From positions 124,001 through 188,000 of the forward strand of contig JBBDXS010000019.1 in NCBI GenBank assembly GCA_040902195.1: 64,000 bases of DNA, read 5' to 3'. Origin of the DNA: JBBDXS01 sp040902195 (lineage in GTDB: Bacteria > Chloroflexota > Dehalococcoidia > DSTF01 > RBG-16-68-14). Numbering within the stretch: position 1 is the stretch's first letter; the number at the start of each line of letters is the position of its first letter. Shown here piece after piece: positions 18,170 through 26,177 of this stretch. The translations under genes were made by a program, and so were the position numbers. Under the pieces are notes generated by a model. It had not been told where the DNA came from, made no database searches, and saw nothing but the letters and a program-made list of their open reading frames with translations.

Positions 18170-18838
18170 CTACGCGCTTGCGATCGCGTGGCGCAGGGCG
18201 CGCATGTTGTCCGCCACTGACGCCTCGTCGTTGAAGACGACGGAACCCGCGACGAGTACGCTTGCGCCGGCGCGAACGCAGGCACCCGCGTTCGCCACCT
18301 TCACGCCGCCATCGAGCTCGATATCGGGCGAGACGTTGCGCTCCGCGAGAATGGCGCGGAGCTGCTCGATCTTGGGTAGCGTCTCGGGGATGAGCTGCTG
18401 GCCGCCCCAGCCTGGGTTCACGCCCATCACGACGATCTGGTCAGCCTCGCCGAGGACGTGTTCGATCGCGGATAGGGGAGTCTGCGGGCTGATGCAGACC
18501 CCGGCGCGCTTATCGAGCAACTTGATCTGCTCGAGGACCTGCCGCACATTGGGGCACGCTTCGATGTGGACGCTGAGGATGTCGCTGCCCGCGCTGGCGA
18601 ACGACTCGATGTGGCGCTCCGGCTGCTCGATCATGAGATGCACGTCGAGCGGCAGCGATGTGATCTTGCGTATCGCCTCGATCATGAGCTGACCGAATGT
18701 GATCGGCGGGACGAAGTGCCCGTCCATCACGTCGAGATGGAGGAGATCGGCGCCCGCCGCCCCAACCGCTCGCACCTCGTCCTCGAGGCGGGCGATATCG
18801 GCGGTCAGGAACGACGGCGCGATCTTTACCTTCGGCAT
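18170..18838 (-). CDS. rpe: Ribulose-phosphate 3-epimerase
   Basis: A 222-residue TIM-barrel epimerase interconverting ribulose 5-phosphate and xylulose 5-phosphate. Family motifs: LDVMDGHFVPPITFG (metal His/Asp), HLMIEQPERH, GVNPGWGGQQLIP and the C-terminal DGGVK. ATG at 18838 begins MPKVKIAPSFLTADIARLED, the normal N-terminus; upstream in-frame sequence is not conserved. It is 61 bp downstream of argH, same strand. Confidence 0.97.
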   Translation of the reverse strand: MPKVKIAPSFLTADIARLEDEVRAVGAAGADLLHLDVMDGHFVPPITFGQLMIEAIRKITSLPLDVHLMIEQPERHIESFASAGSDILSVHIEACPNVRQVLEQIKLLDKRAGVCISPQTPLSAIEHVLGEADQIVVMGVNPGWGGQQLIPETLPKIEQLRAILAERNVSPDIELDGGVKVANAGACVRAGASVLVAGSVVFNDEASVADNMRALRHAIASA

Positions 18839-18899
18839 AACTAGCCCTAGGGCGCGGACTCTGGCTCGAGCACGAGGAGCGGGGCGCCGGCATTCATCG

Positions 18900-20324
18900 C
18901 TATCGCCTGGCCTGGGGTGGGGCCAGCCGTCGCTTCCAATGCCGGAGCGCCGCGCCGACGCGGCGGGGCGATGTGCCGCCGACAGCGTCGCGCGCACGCA
19001 GGGCGGAGGCGAGATCGACCTTCGCGTCCTTGAGCAGCGGCGAGAAGCGCGCGTACTCCGCCGGCGAGAGCTGCGCGAACGTCCTGCCTTCCTTCTCCGC
19101 GTACTGCACGAGTCGCCCGACGATGCCGTGCGCCTCGCGAAAGGGAAGTCCTTTGCGCACGAGATGGTCGGCGAGGTCCGTCGCGAGCGCGTAGTTCGCT
19201 GTCGCGGCGCGACGCATGCGCGCGCCGTCGAACTCGAGCTGCGGCGTCATCGCGGCGAACACCTCCAGCGTCTCGAGGAGCGTGTCCTCCGCCTCGAAGA
19301 AGGCGCGCTTGTCTTCCTGGAGGTCGCGGTTGTAGGCGAGCGGCAGCGCCTTCAGCACTGTCAGCAGCGAGACGAGCGCACCGTGCACGCGTCCCGTGCG
19401 CGCGCGAGCGAGCTCCGCGACATCCGGGTTGCGCTTCTGTGGCATGATGCTCGATCCTGTCGCGAAGGCGTCCGACAGACGTAGGTAGCCGAACTCAGCG
19501 CTCGACCAGAGTACGATCTCTTCGGCGAGACGCGAGAGGTGGGTCATGCAGATGGATGCGCTCGCAATGAACTCGACGGCGAAGTCGCGGTCGGAGACGG
19601 CATCGATGCTGTTGCCGGCGATGCGCGAAAAGCCCAGCTCGCTAGCGACCGACTCGCGGTCGATAGGGTAGGGGACGCCGGCGAGCGCGCCGCTGCCGAG
19701 CACGAGCACATCCGCTCCGTGGCGCGCGCCTCCGAAGCGCTCGATATCGCGTTCGAGCTGCTCGACGTAGGCGAGCAGGTGGTGTGCGAGCAGGACAGGC
19801 TGCGCGCGCTGAAGGTGCGTGTAGCCAGGCATGACGACGCGCCGGTTCGTTGCGGCGAGGTCGACGAGGGCGCGCTGGAGCGATTGGGCGGCATCGATGG
19901 CGCGGTCGCACGCACGCATGGCGTAGAGGCGCAGGTCCGTTGCGACCTGGTCGTTGCGCGAGCGCGCTGTGTGCAGCCGGCCTGCCGCGTCGCCAATGTT
20001 CTCACCCAGGCGTGCCTCGATGTTGCTGTGGACGTCCTCGAGCTCGTCGCGCCAGGGGAAGCGGCCGGTCTCGATTTCGCGCTCGATGTCTTTCAGGCCG
20101 CGCACGATCGACTGCGCGTCCTTCGACGGGATGATACGCTGACGCCCCAGCATGCGCGCGTGGGCGATCGATGCGGCAATCTCCTCACGCCAGAGGCGGC
20201 GATCAACGGTGAGCGCGAGCGTGTACCGTTCGGCCAGCGGGTCGGTCGATTGCGAGAATCGGCTTCCCCACGTCTTCGCGGGCCGCTTCGAGGCCTGCTT
20301 GCGGGGGCGCTTGGCGGCGGCCAT
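18900..20324 (-). CDS. argH: Argininosuccinate lyase
   Basis: A 474-residue lyase that cleaves argininosuccinate to arginine and fumarate. The superfamily signature GSSIMPQKRNPD is intact, with TARSRNDQVATDLRLY and GYTHLQRAQPVLLAHH. A short basic N-terminal extension (AAAKRPRKQASKRPAK) precedes the usual WGSRFS start. No other arg gene is adjacent; the upstream HAD gene ends 4 bp before its ATG. Confidence 0.97.
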   Translation of the reverse strand: MAAAKRPRKQASKRPAKTWGSRFSQSTDPLAERYTLALTVDRRLWREEIAASIAHARMLGRQRIIPSKDAQSIVRGLKDIEREIETGRFPWRDELEDVHSNIEARLGENIGDAAGRLHTARSRNDQVATDLRLYAMRACDRAIDAAQSLQRALVDLAATNRRVVMPGYTHLQRAQPVLLAHHLLAYVEQLERDIERFGGARHGADVLVLGSGALAGVPYPIDRESVASELGFSRIAGNSIDAVSDRDFAVEFIASASICMTHLSRLAEEIVLWSSAEFGYLRLSDAFATGSSIMPQKRNPDVAELARARTGRVHGALVSLLTVLKALPLAYNRDLQEDKRAFFEAEDTLLETLEVFAAMTPQLEFDGARMRRAATANYALATDLADHLVRKGLPFREAHGIVGRLVQYAEKEGRTFAQLSPAEYARFSPLLKDAKVDLASALRARDAVGGTSPRRVGAALRHWKRRLAPPQARR

Positions 20325-20328
20325 GGCG

Positions 20329-21081
20329 TCAGGCGCCGGGTTGGAAAATGGGCAGTCCGGGGATCTCGCCCAGCTCGTCGACCACGAAGTCGGGCTTGAT
20401 GCCGTCCGCCTCTTCACGCACTTTGCGCGGGCGGCGCCAGATGGCCGTCATGCCGAGCGCTTGCGCGCCGGCTACGTCGGCCTTGAGCGAGTCGCCGACC
20501 ATGACGGCGTGTTCCGCCGGCACGTCGATGATCTCGAGCGCGTGCTCGAAGAGGCGCGGGTGCGGCTTCATGTAGCCGACTTCGCAGGAGACGGACAGCG
20601 CGTCGAAGAGGCCGGTCAGTCCGTGGCCGTCGACCTCCTGGAGGAACTGCGGCCCGCCGAACACGCGGTTCGTGACGCAGGCGACTCGATAGCCGCGCTC
20701 GCGAAGCGCGACGAGCGTATCGATGGCGTCGTCGAACAGGCGACGGCCGAAGAAGCCGCCTTCGAGGTTCCACGTATGCCAGAGCTGCTCGGCTTGGTCG
20801 CGCGTCAGACTCAGCCCGTGCCGCGCCGCGACGTCGGCGACGATGCCTGTGAAGTCGGGGCTCACGTAATCGCTCACGTAGGCGAGGTTGTCGGCCTCGG
20901 TAACGGCGAGGCGGATATCGCGGCCGAGGAAGCGGTGCTCGTCCCGCGGGTCGTGCCCCAGCGCGCGTAACATGCCCAAGATCCGGCTCACCGTTTCGTG
21001 GCGCACCTGGTCGATGGGCGGCGGCTCCGGGATGTGCCAGAGCGTGTTCCCGAGGTCGAAGAGGACGGCTTGCACAGGCAT
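20329..21081 (-). CDS. HAD superfamily hydrolase (tandem copy 1)
   Basis: A 250-residue HAD IA-type phosphatase. Motif I is FDLGNTL, so the nucleophile Asp is present but the usual acid/base Asp is Gly, as in many FDLGxT subfamily members. Motif II is VTNRVF, motif III the Lys in YMKPHP and motif IV GDSLKADVAGA. A large helical cap fills residues 20-110. Substrate unknown. The next gene upstream is a related HAD protein, suggesting an old tandem duplication. Confidence 0.9.
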   Translation of the reverse strand: MPVQAVLFDLGNTLWHIPEPPPIDQVRHETVSRILGMLRALGHDPRDEHRFLGRDIRLAVTEADNLAYVSDYVSPDFTGIVADVAARHGLSLTRDQAEQLWHTWNLEGGFFGRRLFDDAIDTLVALRERGYRVACVTNRVFGGPQFLQEVDGHGLTGLFDALSVSCEVGYMKPHPRLFEHALEIIDVPAEHAVMVGDSLKADVAGAQALGMTAIWRRPRKVREEADGIKPDFVVDELGEIPGLPIFQPGA

Positions 21082-21136
21082 GGCTCCCCTATGCTAGCGG
21101 ACGCGCGCGCGGGGGCGCTAGCGACGTGCCTACCGC

Positions 21137-21946
21137 CTAGTACCGGTCGGCGTTCTGGTCCTCGTGGGGCGTCAGGCTCTCCTGCGGCAGCGCCGGGCTG
21201 GAGCTTGCGGGAAGCAGATCGAGCGTGAAGAGCTCCCAGAGATCGTGGATCATGTAGTCGGCTTCCGGCTCCGGGTCCACTTCGTGCCGCCCGTTCAGCT
21301 TCCAGACGGTGGTCATGCCCAGCGCCTTGGCGCCGCGAATGTCGACATCGAGGATGTCTCCGACGAAGACGGCGTCGGACGCAGCGACGCCGAGTTGGGC
21401 GAGCGCGCGCTCGAACGGCTCCGGGCGCGGCTTGGGCCGCATCAGGTCGGAGGACGTGACGATGACGGGCAGCAGATCTTCGCCGATGCCTAAATTTGCG
21501 AGGCTGACGCGCATCTGGCCGGACTTCGCCCAGCTGTTCGAGACGAGCGCCATCGGTATGGCCGCCGCGCGCAGCCTGGCGAGCGTATCGAGTGTGTCGG
21601 GATACACCTGCGCGCCCCAGCTTGCTAGGCCCGTATCGCTTGCTTGCCAGAGCGCTTCGGCCTGGCTGGCGGACAGCTCGACGCCGTGGGAGGCGAGCGC
21701 GCCCTGCGTGATGAACGCACCGTCAACCTCCAGCTCGCGCGCGCGTCGCACCGGCTGGGCGACTTCGACCGCGCGGTAGATCTCGGTGAGCAATCCGGCG
21801 AGATCGACAGACAGCCGGACGTTCCACTCGTCCAGCAGCGGCTGAACGCGACGGGCGCAGATGGGGAAGAGCACGCTCGGATCGGGCTGGTGCGCCTGGA
21901 AGATGAGCGTATCGCCGAGGTCGAAGAGGACGGCGCGGACGGTCAT
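21137..21946 (-). CDS. HAD superfamily hydrolase (tandem copy 2)
   Basis: A 269-residue HAD phosphatase with FDLGDTL (motif I), VSNSWAKSG (motif II), the RPKPRPEPFE Lys and GDILDVDIRGA (motif IV). It shares domain order and AQALGMT-like C-terminal phrases with its neighbour. The C-terminal tail (SSPALPQESLTPHEDQNADR) looks disordered. A -10 box lies 9 nt before the start. Confidence 0.9.
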   Translation of the reverse strand: MTVRAVLFDLGDTLIFQAHQPDPSVLFPICARRVQPLLDEWNVRLSVDLAGLLTEIYRAVEVAQPVRRARELEVDGAFITQGALASHGVELSASQAEALWQASDTGLASWGAQVYPDTLDTLARLRAAAIPMALVSNSWAKSGQMRVSLANLGIGEDLLPVIVTSSDLMRPKPRPEPFERALAQLGVAASDAVFVGDILDVDIRGAKALGMTTVWKLNGRHEVDPEPEADYMIHDLWELFTLDLLPASSSPALPQESLTPHEDQNADRY

Positions 21947-21955
21947 AGCGCTTCG

Positions 21956-21961
21956 ATCGTA
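21956..21961 (-). promoter_or_regulatory. -10 box of the HAD pair
   Basis: The minus strand reads GC-TACGAT ending at 21956, with 9 nt to the ATG at 21946. Leaderless-type spacing. Confidence 0.42.
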
Positions 21962-22007
21962 GCGAATCGAAGGCGTGAGCGCGCGCAGGCGGCCCGTATT
22001 CGGCGTG

Positions 22008-22016
22008 TGCTAGACT
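22008..22016 (+). promoter_or_regulatory. Extended -10 box of the 22.0-kb unit
   Basis: TGC-TAGACT, 32 nt upstream of the 143-residue gene's ATG. It diverges from the HAD promoter about 50 bp away. Confidence 0.42.
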
Positions 22017-22048
22017 GCCCAGCAGAACGGCCTCGAACGCGGACAGCA

Positions 22049-22480
22049 ATGGACAACGACTTCTTCCTCGATTACGACGAGATCATCAAGACGGTCAGCA
22101 CGGCCGAGGTCGTTACCTTTCGGTTCGTCATCGTCAACCAACGCCTCCTTGTCGATAGCCGCTCCTCTGAGATCGACCCGCCGCTCGTGAAGGTCGTCCC
22201 CCGGGCGACGAGCATCGAGGAGCGCTTCCGCAGCCTCAAGCAGCTCCGGCCTCGCTTTCGCCTGCCCGAGAAGATCAGCGCGATCTGGTGGCCGAAGATG
22301 GTCGACACGATGGTCGAACGGGGCGTCTGGGATGCGATCGTGCAGCGCATCGTCGAGTCGGGGTTCTCCGAGGCGGCGAAGGAGTGCGAGACGGTTCTCG
22401 CCGAGCTACGCGAGATGGAGCGGCAGGAAGTCCGCAACGCCATCGCAGGCGAGGGCTACCAGGCGCTCTGGGAGCCGTAG
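22049..22480 (+). CDS. Unknown protein (143 aa), cytoplasmic
   Basis: I do not recognise this family. The start MDNDFFLDYDEIIKTV is followed by VVTFRFVIVNQRLLVDSR and two helical stretches rich in Glu/Arg (EERFRSLKQLRPRF; AKECETVLAELREMERQEVR). It has no signal peptide, membrane segment or cysteine cluster apart from one Cys. It precedes the metalloprotease gene by 9 nt and is probably cotranscribed. The PEKISAIWWPKMVD aromatic segment is a possible marker for searches. Confidence 0.75.
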   Translation: MDNDFFLDYDEIIKTVSTAEVVTFRFVIVNQRLLVDSRSSEIDPPLVKVVPRATSIEERFRSLKQLRPRFRLPEKISAIWWPKMVDTMVERGVWDAIVQRIVESGFSEAAKECETVLAELREMERQEVRNAIAGEGYQALWEP

Positions 22481-22489
22481 CTCTCGCAG

Positions 22490-22858
22490 ATGCAGCGACA
22501 GCGCTTCCAGCAGCTCGTGCTCCAGGCCCTGGACGAGCTTCCGTTCCGATATCGAGACTGGCTGGACAACGTCGATGTCATCATCGAACGGCGGCCGACG
22601 CGGCGGCACCTCCGGACGGCCGGCCTTGGCCGCGGCGAGGTCCTCTTCGGCCTCTACGAGGGCATCCCCCTCACGGAGCGAGGCAGTGGCTATAGCATGG
22701 TCCTGCCGGACAAAATCACCATCTTCCAGGAGCCTCTGGAGATAGAGTTTCCCGATGATGCTGAGCTTATCGAGGAGGTGCGGCGGACCGTTCTCCACGA
22801 GCTGGCCCACTACTTCGGAATGTCTGATGAGGAGCTCGAAGGGCTGGGGCTAGACTAG
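22490..22858 (+). CDS. Minimal zinc metalloprotease (PF06262-type)
   Basis: A 122-residue zincin of the short metallopeptidase family. HELAHYFG gives H103, E104 and H107, and the following SDEELE supplies the third acidic ligand. FRYRDWLDNVDVII and VLPDKITIFQEPLE match the family. Its substrates are not known. It lies between the 143-residue gene and the Flp-like pilin. Confidence 0.9.
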   Translation: MQRQRFQQLVLQALDELPFRYRDWLDNVDVIIERRPTRRHLRTAGLGRGEVLFGLYEGIPLTERGSGYSMVLPDKITIFQEPLEIEFPDDAELIEEVRRTVLHELAHYFGMSDEELEGLGLD

Positions 22859-22913
22859 GGCCGCCAGAAATCCACCGAACGGCCGATAATCTCTATGACT
22901 GCACGTATCCAAC

Positions 22914-23156
22914 GTGACGCCCGAGGAGAGGAAGGCCATACCCGTGCTAAAGCGACCGAGAGAAGCGGTCCTTGGCCTCGTTGCCTACGCCCATGGGCGG
23001 CTGTGTACAGAACGAGGTCAGACCCTCGCCGAATACGGCCTCATAGTGACGCTCATCGCCGTGGCCGTCACTCTTTCAGCGATGATGGTCTTTCGAGACG
23101 CGCTGGCAGCGGCATTTGACTCCGCAGGAAGCTGTCTGGACGGCTCTTGCATCTGA
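22914..23156 (+). CDS. Flp/Fap-type (type IVb) prepilin-like protein
   Basis: Up to 80 residues. The prepilin motif RGQTLAEYGLIVTLIAVAV has the Glu at +5 expected for type IVb pilins after Gly cleavage, followed by a hydrophobic alpha-1 helix and a short C-terminal tail ending SGSCLDGSCI-like with two Cys. Two starts are possible: GTG 22914, or GTG 22944, which follows a better AGGAAGG ribosome site and gives 70 residues. No tad, cpa or prepilin peptidase gene is near. Confidence 0.8.
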   Translation: MTPEERKAIPVLKRPREAVLGLVAYAHGRLCTERGQTLAEYGLIVTLIAVAVTLSAMMVFRDALAAAFDSAGSCLDGSCI

Positions 23157-23161
23157 GGCTC

Positions 23162-24640
23162 CTACCCGCGCCCGATCACACGGCCGGCCTGTGAATTCGC
23201 AGGCCGGCCTTCTGTTACGACCGGCACGCCATTCACGAGCACGTGGCTGATGCCTTCCGGATATTGGCGCGGCTCCTCGAACGTTGCTTTATCGGCGACG
23301 GTGTCGGGGTTGAGCACAACGAGGTCGGCCCAGTAGCCTTCGCGCACTTCCCCGCGCTCCGCCAGCTGGAACTTGCCTGCGGGCAGCGACGTCATGCGAC
23401 GCACGCCCTCCTCGAGTGAGAGGATGCCCTCTTCACGCACATAGCGACCGAGCACACGCGGAAACGTGCCGTAGAGGCGTGGATGCGGTTTTCCCGTCGG
23501 CGAGGGGATGCCGTCGGAGCCGATCATGCAAACGTTGTGCTCGAGGACGCGGCGGACGTCGCCTTCGTCCATCACGAACATCACGGCGACAGGCGAGTTC
23601 TCCTCTTCGCGCAGCAGGCGGTCGATCGCCTCCTCGACAGGTAGGTCCATCATCGAGGCGATCTCGTCCAGGCGCTTGCCTTCGTATTGGTGCTGGTACT
23701 TCACGGAAGCGACCATGACGTCGTGCGGCTCCATGCGCTCCGTGAGCCGGCCGCGACGTGCTATCGCGACGAGTGCTGTGCTGGCGGCCGTGTACGGGTA
23801 GGCGTCCGTTGTCACGTCGACGCCGCGTTCGCGCGCCGCATCGATTACAGGTATCGATTCCTTGGTGAGGCCGTAGTTCTCGTGGCCGCTGGCCTTGTGG
23901 TGCGAGATCTGCACGGCCACGCCGGCCTCCTCGCCAATGCGGATCGCCTCCTGCACCGCGCCGACGAGACCGGCGCCTTCGTCGCGGACGTGGCTGACGT
24001 AGATGCCGTTGTACGGCGCAACCACCTTCGCGAGCTCGATCAGCTCGCCGGTCTCCGCGAAGGCGCCCGGTGCGTAGATGAGGCCCGTCGACAGTCCGAC
24101 GGCGCCCGCGGCCATGCCTTCGTCGACGTACTCCTTCATCGAAGCGAGCTCGTCCGGCGTGGGCGGGCGGCGCTCCCAGCCCATCGCAGCGACGCGGAGC
24201 GCGCCGTGGGGGATGAGGAACGCTGCGTTCACTGAGGGTTTGGCGGCGCGCACGACGTCGTAGAACTCGGAGAGCGAACGCCACGTGAACTCATCGACCG
24301 GGCCGAGGATGCCGCTTACGCCGCGCGCGTAGAACTGCTGCATGCGTTCGTTTGCGGGCGCGGCGCCGGCGCCGCAATTGCCGCAGACGACCGTGGTCAC
24401 GCCCTGCGCCGCCTTGAAGTCCAGGCCGGGTGTATTGATCAGCGCGATGTCGTCGTGGGAGTGGACATCGATGAAGCCCGGCGTCACGACGAGGCCCGTC
24501 GCGCCGATCGTCAGCTTCGCCTCGCCGTCGACGGCGCCTACCGCGGCGATGCGGCCGCCGGAAATGGCGACGTCGGCCTCGACCGCGGGCGCTCCCGTAC
24601 CGTCGATGACGCGGCCCCCACGAATGACGATGTCGTACAT
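23162..24640 (-). CDS. N-acyl-D-amino-acid deacylase (amidohydrolase family)
   Basis: A 492-residue zinc amidohydrolase that hydrolyses N-acyl-D-amino acids. FIDVHSHDD has the HxH metal pair, followed by CGNCG, YVSHVRDEG and HHKASGHENYG. The C-terminus (PEGISHVLVNGVPVVTEGR) is the usual amidohydrolase closing strand. ATG at 24640 begins MYDIVIRGGRVIDGTG, the normal start. Whether it acts on D-Asp, D-Glu or broad substrates cannot be read from sequence. Confidence 0.92.
   Translation of the reverse strand: MYDIVIRGGRVIDGTGAPAVEADVAISGGRIAAVGAVDGEAKLTIGATGLVVTPGFIDVHSHDDIALINTPGLDFKAAQGVTTVVCGNCGAGAAPANERMQQFYARGVSGILGPVDEFTWRSLSEFYDVVRAAKPSVNAAFLIPHGALRVAAMGWERRPPTPDELASMKEYVDEGMAAGAVGLSTGLIYAPGAFAETGELIELAKVVAPYNGIYVSHVRDEGAGLVGAVQEAIRIGEEAGVAVQISHHKASGHENYGLTKESIPVIDAARERGVDVTTDAYPYTAASTALVAIARRGRLTERMEPHDVMVASVKYQHQYEGKRLDEIASMMDLPVEEAIDRLLREEENSPVAVMFVMDEGDVRRVLEHNVCMIGSDGIPSPTGKPHPRLYGTFPRVLGRYVREEGILSLEEGVRRMTSLPAGKFQLAERGEVREGYWADLVVLNPDTVADKATFEEPRQYPEGISHVLVNGVPVVTEGRPANSQAGRVIGRG
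23182..23216 (+). terminator. Terminator-like hairpin inside the deacylase 3' end
   Basis: GGCCGGCCT (23182-23190) and AGGCCGGCC (23201-23209) are perfect inverted arms followed by TTCTGTT on the plus strand. It lies 25 bp after the pilin stop but within the coding 3' end of the convergent deacylase gene, so it would stop pilin transcription from inside the neighbour. Confidence 0.55.
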
Positions 24641-24649
24641 GGCGGCGGA

Positions 24650-24655
24650 AGCGTA
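24650..24655 (-). promoter_or_regulatory. -10 box of the deacylase gene
   Basis: The minus strand reads TACGCT, 9 nt before the ATG at 24640. It is one half of a divergent promoter pair with the binding-protein gene. Confidence 0.4.
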
Positions 24656-24701
24656 GCGCACGGCCAAAAGGGCGGCAAGAGACACGAAGCCGGCGCCGCG
24701 C

Positions 24702-24707
24702 TACAAT
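24702..24707 (+). promoter_or_regulatory. -10 box of the substrate-binding protein gene
   Basis: TACAAT followed by only 7 nt and then ATG at 24715, so the mRNA would begin at the start codon. Confidence 0.55.
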
Positions 24708-24714
24708 ATGCAGC

Positions 24715-26097
24715 ATGACGCGCTATAGGCGTGGCCCGCTCTTGGTCCTGCCAGCGCTTGCCGTTGCGATAGCGCTGCTGCTTGCGTCGTGCGGCGGCGG
24801 TGGCGGCAACGACAACGGAGGTACGGACACGCCCGGCACGCCCGGCGGGACGGCCACGATCACCGTCTGGCACTCGATGCCTAGTATCGCCGAGAGTACG
24901 CTCCAGGCGATGGTCGACGAATTCAACGGATCGCAGACGCAGTATCGCGTTGAGCTGGTCTACCAGGGCGGCTATACCGAGTCCTTAAACAAGCTGATCA
25001 GCTCAATTGACTCGGGCAACATCCCGGACATCATTCAGCTCAGTGACGTGGCGACGCAGATCATGGTCGACAGCGAGGAAGTCACGCCCGTGCAGCGCTT
25101 CATCGATGACGAGGACTACGACCTCTCCGATTTCGAGCCGAAGGCGATCGACTACTACACGATCGATGGCGACCTGTACGCGATGCCGTTCAACCTGTCG
25201 GGGCCGGTGCTCTACTACGACAGGCAGGCGTTTACGGACGCGGGGCTCGATCCCGACCGGCCGCCGCGCACGCTCGATGAGATGCGCGACGCTGCGCAGA
25301 AGCTCGTCGATCGGCCGAACGCGCAGCCGGAGGGAAGCGGGCTTGCAATTGAGCCGAGCCCGTGGTTTTTCGAGAACATGCTGGCGAAGTCCGGCGCGCT
25401 CTACGTTAACAACGACAACGGCCGGAGCGGCCGCGCGGACGAGGCGCTGTTCGCCGGGCCGGAAGGTCAGGAGATCATCGAGTGGTGGGCGGGCATGGTG
25501 CACGATGGTCTCGCCTATGACGCGAACGACTCGACGGACGCGATGCTAAGGCTGGCGTCTGGAAACGCCTCGATGGCAATTGCCTCGACGGCGGCGTTGC
25601 GGGGCGCGATCGCCGGCATCACGCTTTTGGAGCGAGACCCATCGCAGTACGACGTCGCGCCGCTACCCGGCCCCGAAGGCAACGGTGGCATCGCGCTGGG
25701 CGGCGCCGCGTTCTGGGTGTTGGAGCGCTCGTCCGAGCAGGAGCAGCAGGGTGCGTGGGAGCTGCTCAAGTTCCTCTCCAGCCCGGAGCAGCAGGCGCGC
25801 TGGCACGCGGACACCGGCTACTTCCCGAGCCGCGTCTCTGCGCTCGATCAGCCGGCCGCCGTGAAGGCGCGCCAGGATTTCCCGCAGTTCAACATCGCTT
25901 TGCAGCAGCTCCACGACTCGCCGGAGACACCGGCTACGGCGGGCGCGCTGGTCGGGCCGTTCAACGAAGTGCGGGATATCCTCAAGCAGGCGCTCGAATC
26001 AGTGCTCGCCGGCGCGGGCGACCCCGCCGCGGCGCTGCAGCAGGCGGCGGACCAGGCGTCGCAGATCATGCAGGACTATAACCGCACCGCCCCGTAG
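24715..26097 (+). CDS. ABC transporter substrate-binding lipoprotein (UgpB/sugar type)
   Basis: A 460-residue extracellular solute-binding protein (family 1). The signal ends in the lipobox LLASC, followed by a Gly/Asn-rich linker, then ITVWHSMP and the two lobes with YYDRQAF and AMPFNLSGPVLYY motifs. This group binds glycerol-3-phosphate or sugars. No permease or ATPase genes are adjacent, so the partner transporter must be elsewhere. It is divergent from the deacylase gene. Confidence 0.93.
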   Translation: MTRYRRGPLLVLPALAVAIALLLASCGGGGGNDNGGTDTPGTPGGTATITVWHSMPSIAESTLQAMVDEFNGSQTQYRVELVYQGGYTESLNKLISSIDSGNIPDIIQLSDVATQIMVDSEEVTPVQRFIDDEDYDLSDFEPKAIDYYTIDGDLYAMPFNLSGPVLYYDRQAFTDAGLDPDRPPRTLDEMRDAAQKLVDRPNAQPEGSGLAIEPSPWFFENMLAKSGALYVNNDNGRSGRADEALFAGPEGQEIIEWWAGMVHDGLAYDANDSTDAMLRLASGNASMAIASTAALRGAIAGITLLERDPSQYDVAPLPGPEGNGGIALGGAAFWVLERSSEQEQQGAWELLKFLSSPEQQARWHADTGYFPSRVSALDQPAAVKARQDFPQFNIALQQLHDSPETPATAGALVGPFNEVRDILKQALESVLAGAGDPAAALQQAADQASQIMQDYNRTAP

Positions 26098-26101
26098 CTA
26101 G

Positions 26102-26131
26102 TTGACCGCCTAGCTAAGCGGTCGCTAGAAT
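26102..26131 (+). promoter_or_regulatory. Thiolase promoter with overlapping palindrome
   Basis: TTGACC (26102-26107), an 18-bp spacer and TAGAAT (26126-26131). An 18/20 palindrome, GACCGC-8-GCGGTC (26104-26123), fills the -35 and spacer, where a repressor would block RNA polymerase. It could also act as a weak terminator for the preceding gene, but no T-run follows. Confidence 0.6.
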
Positions 26132-26177
26132 GCCCGCAGACGCTACTTCCCCGCCACGAACAGAAGGGGGTTCTGAG

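Noticed and set aside
26104..26123. Palindrome read as a rho-independent terminator for the binding-protein gene
   Set aside because: No T-run follows and it overlaps a strong -35/-10 pair, so an operator is preferred.
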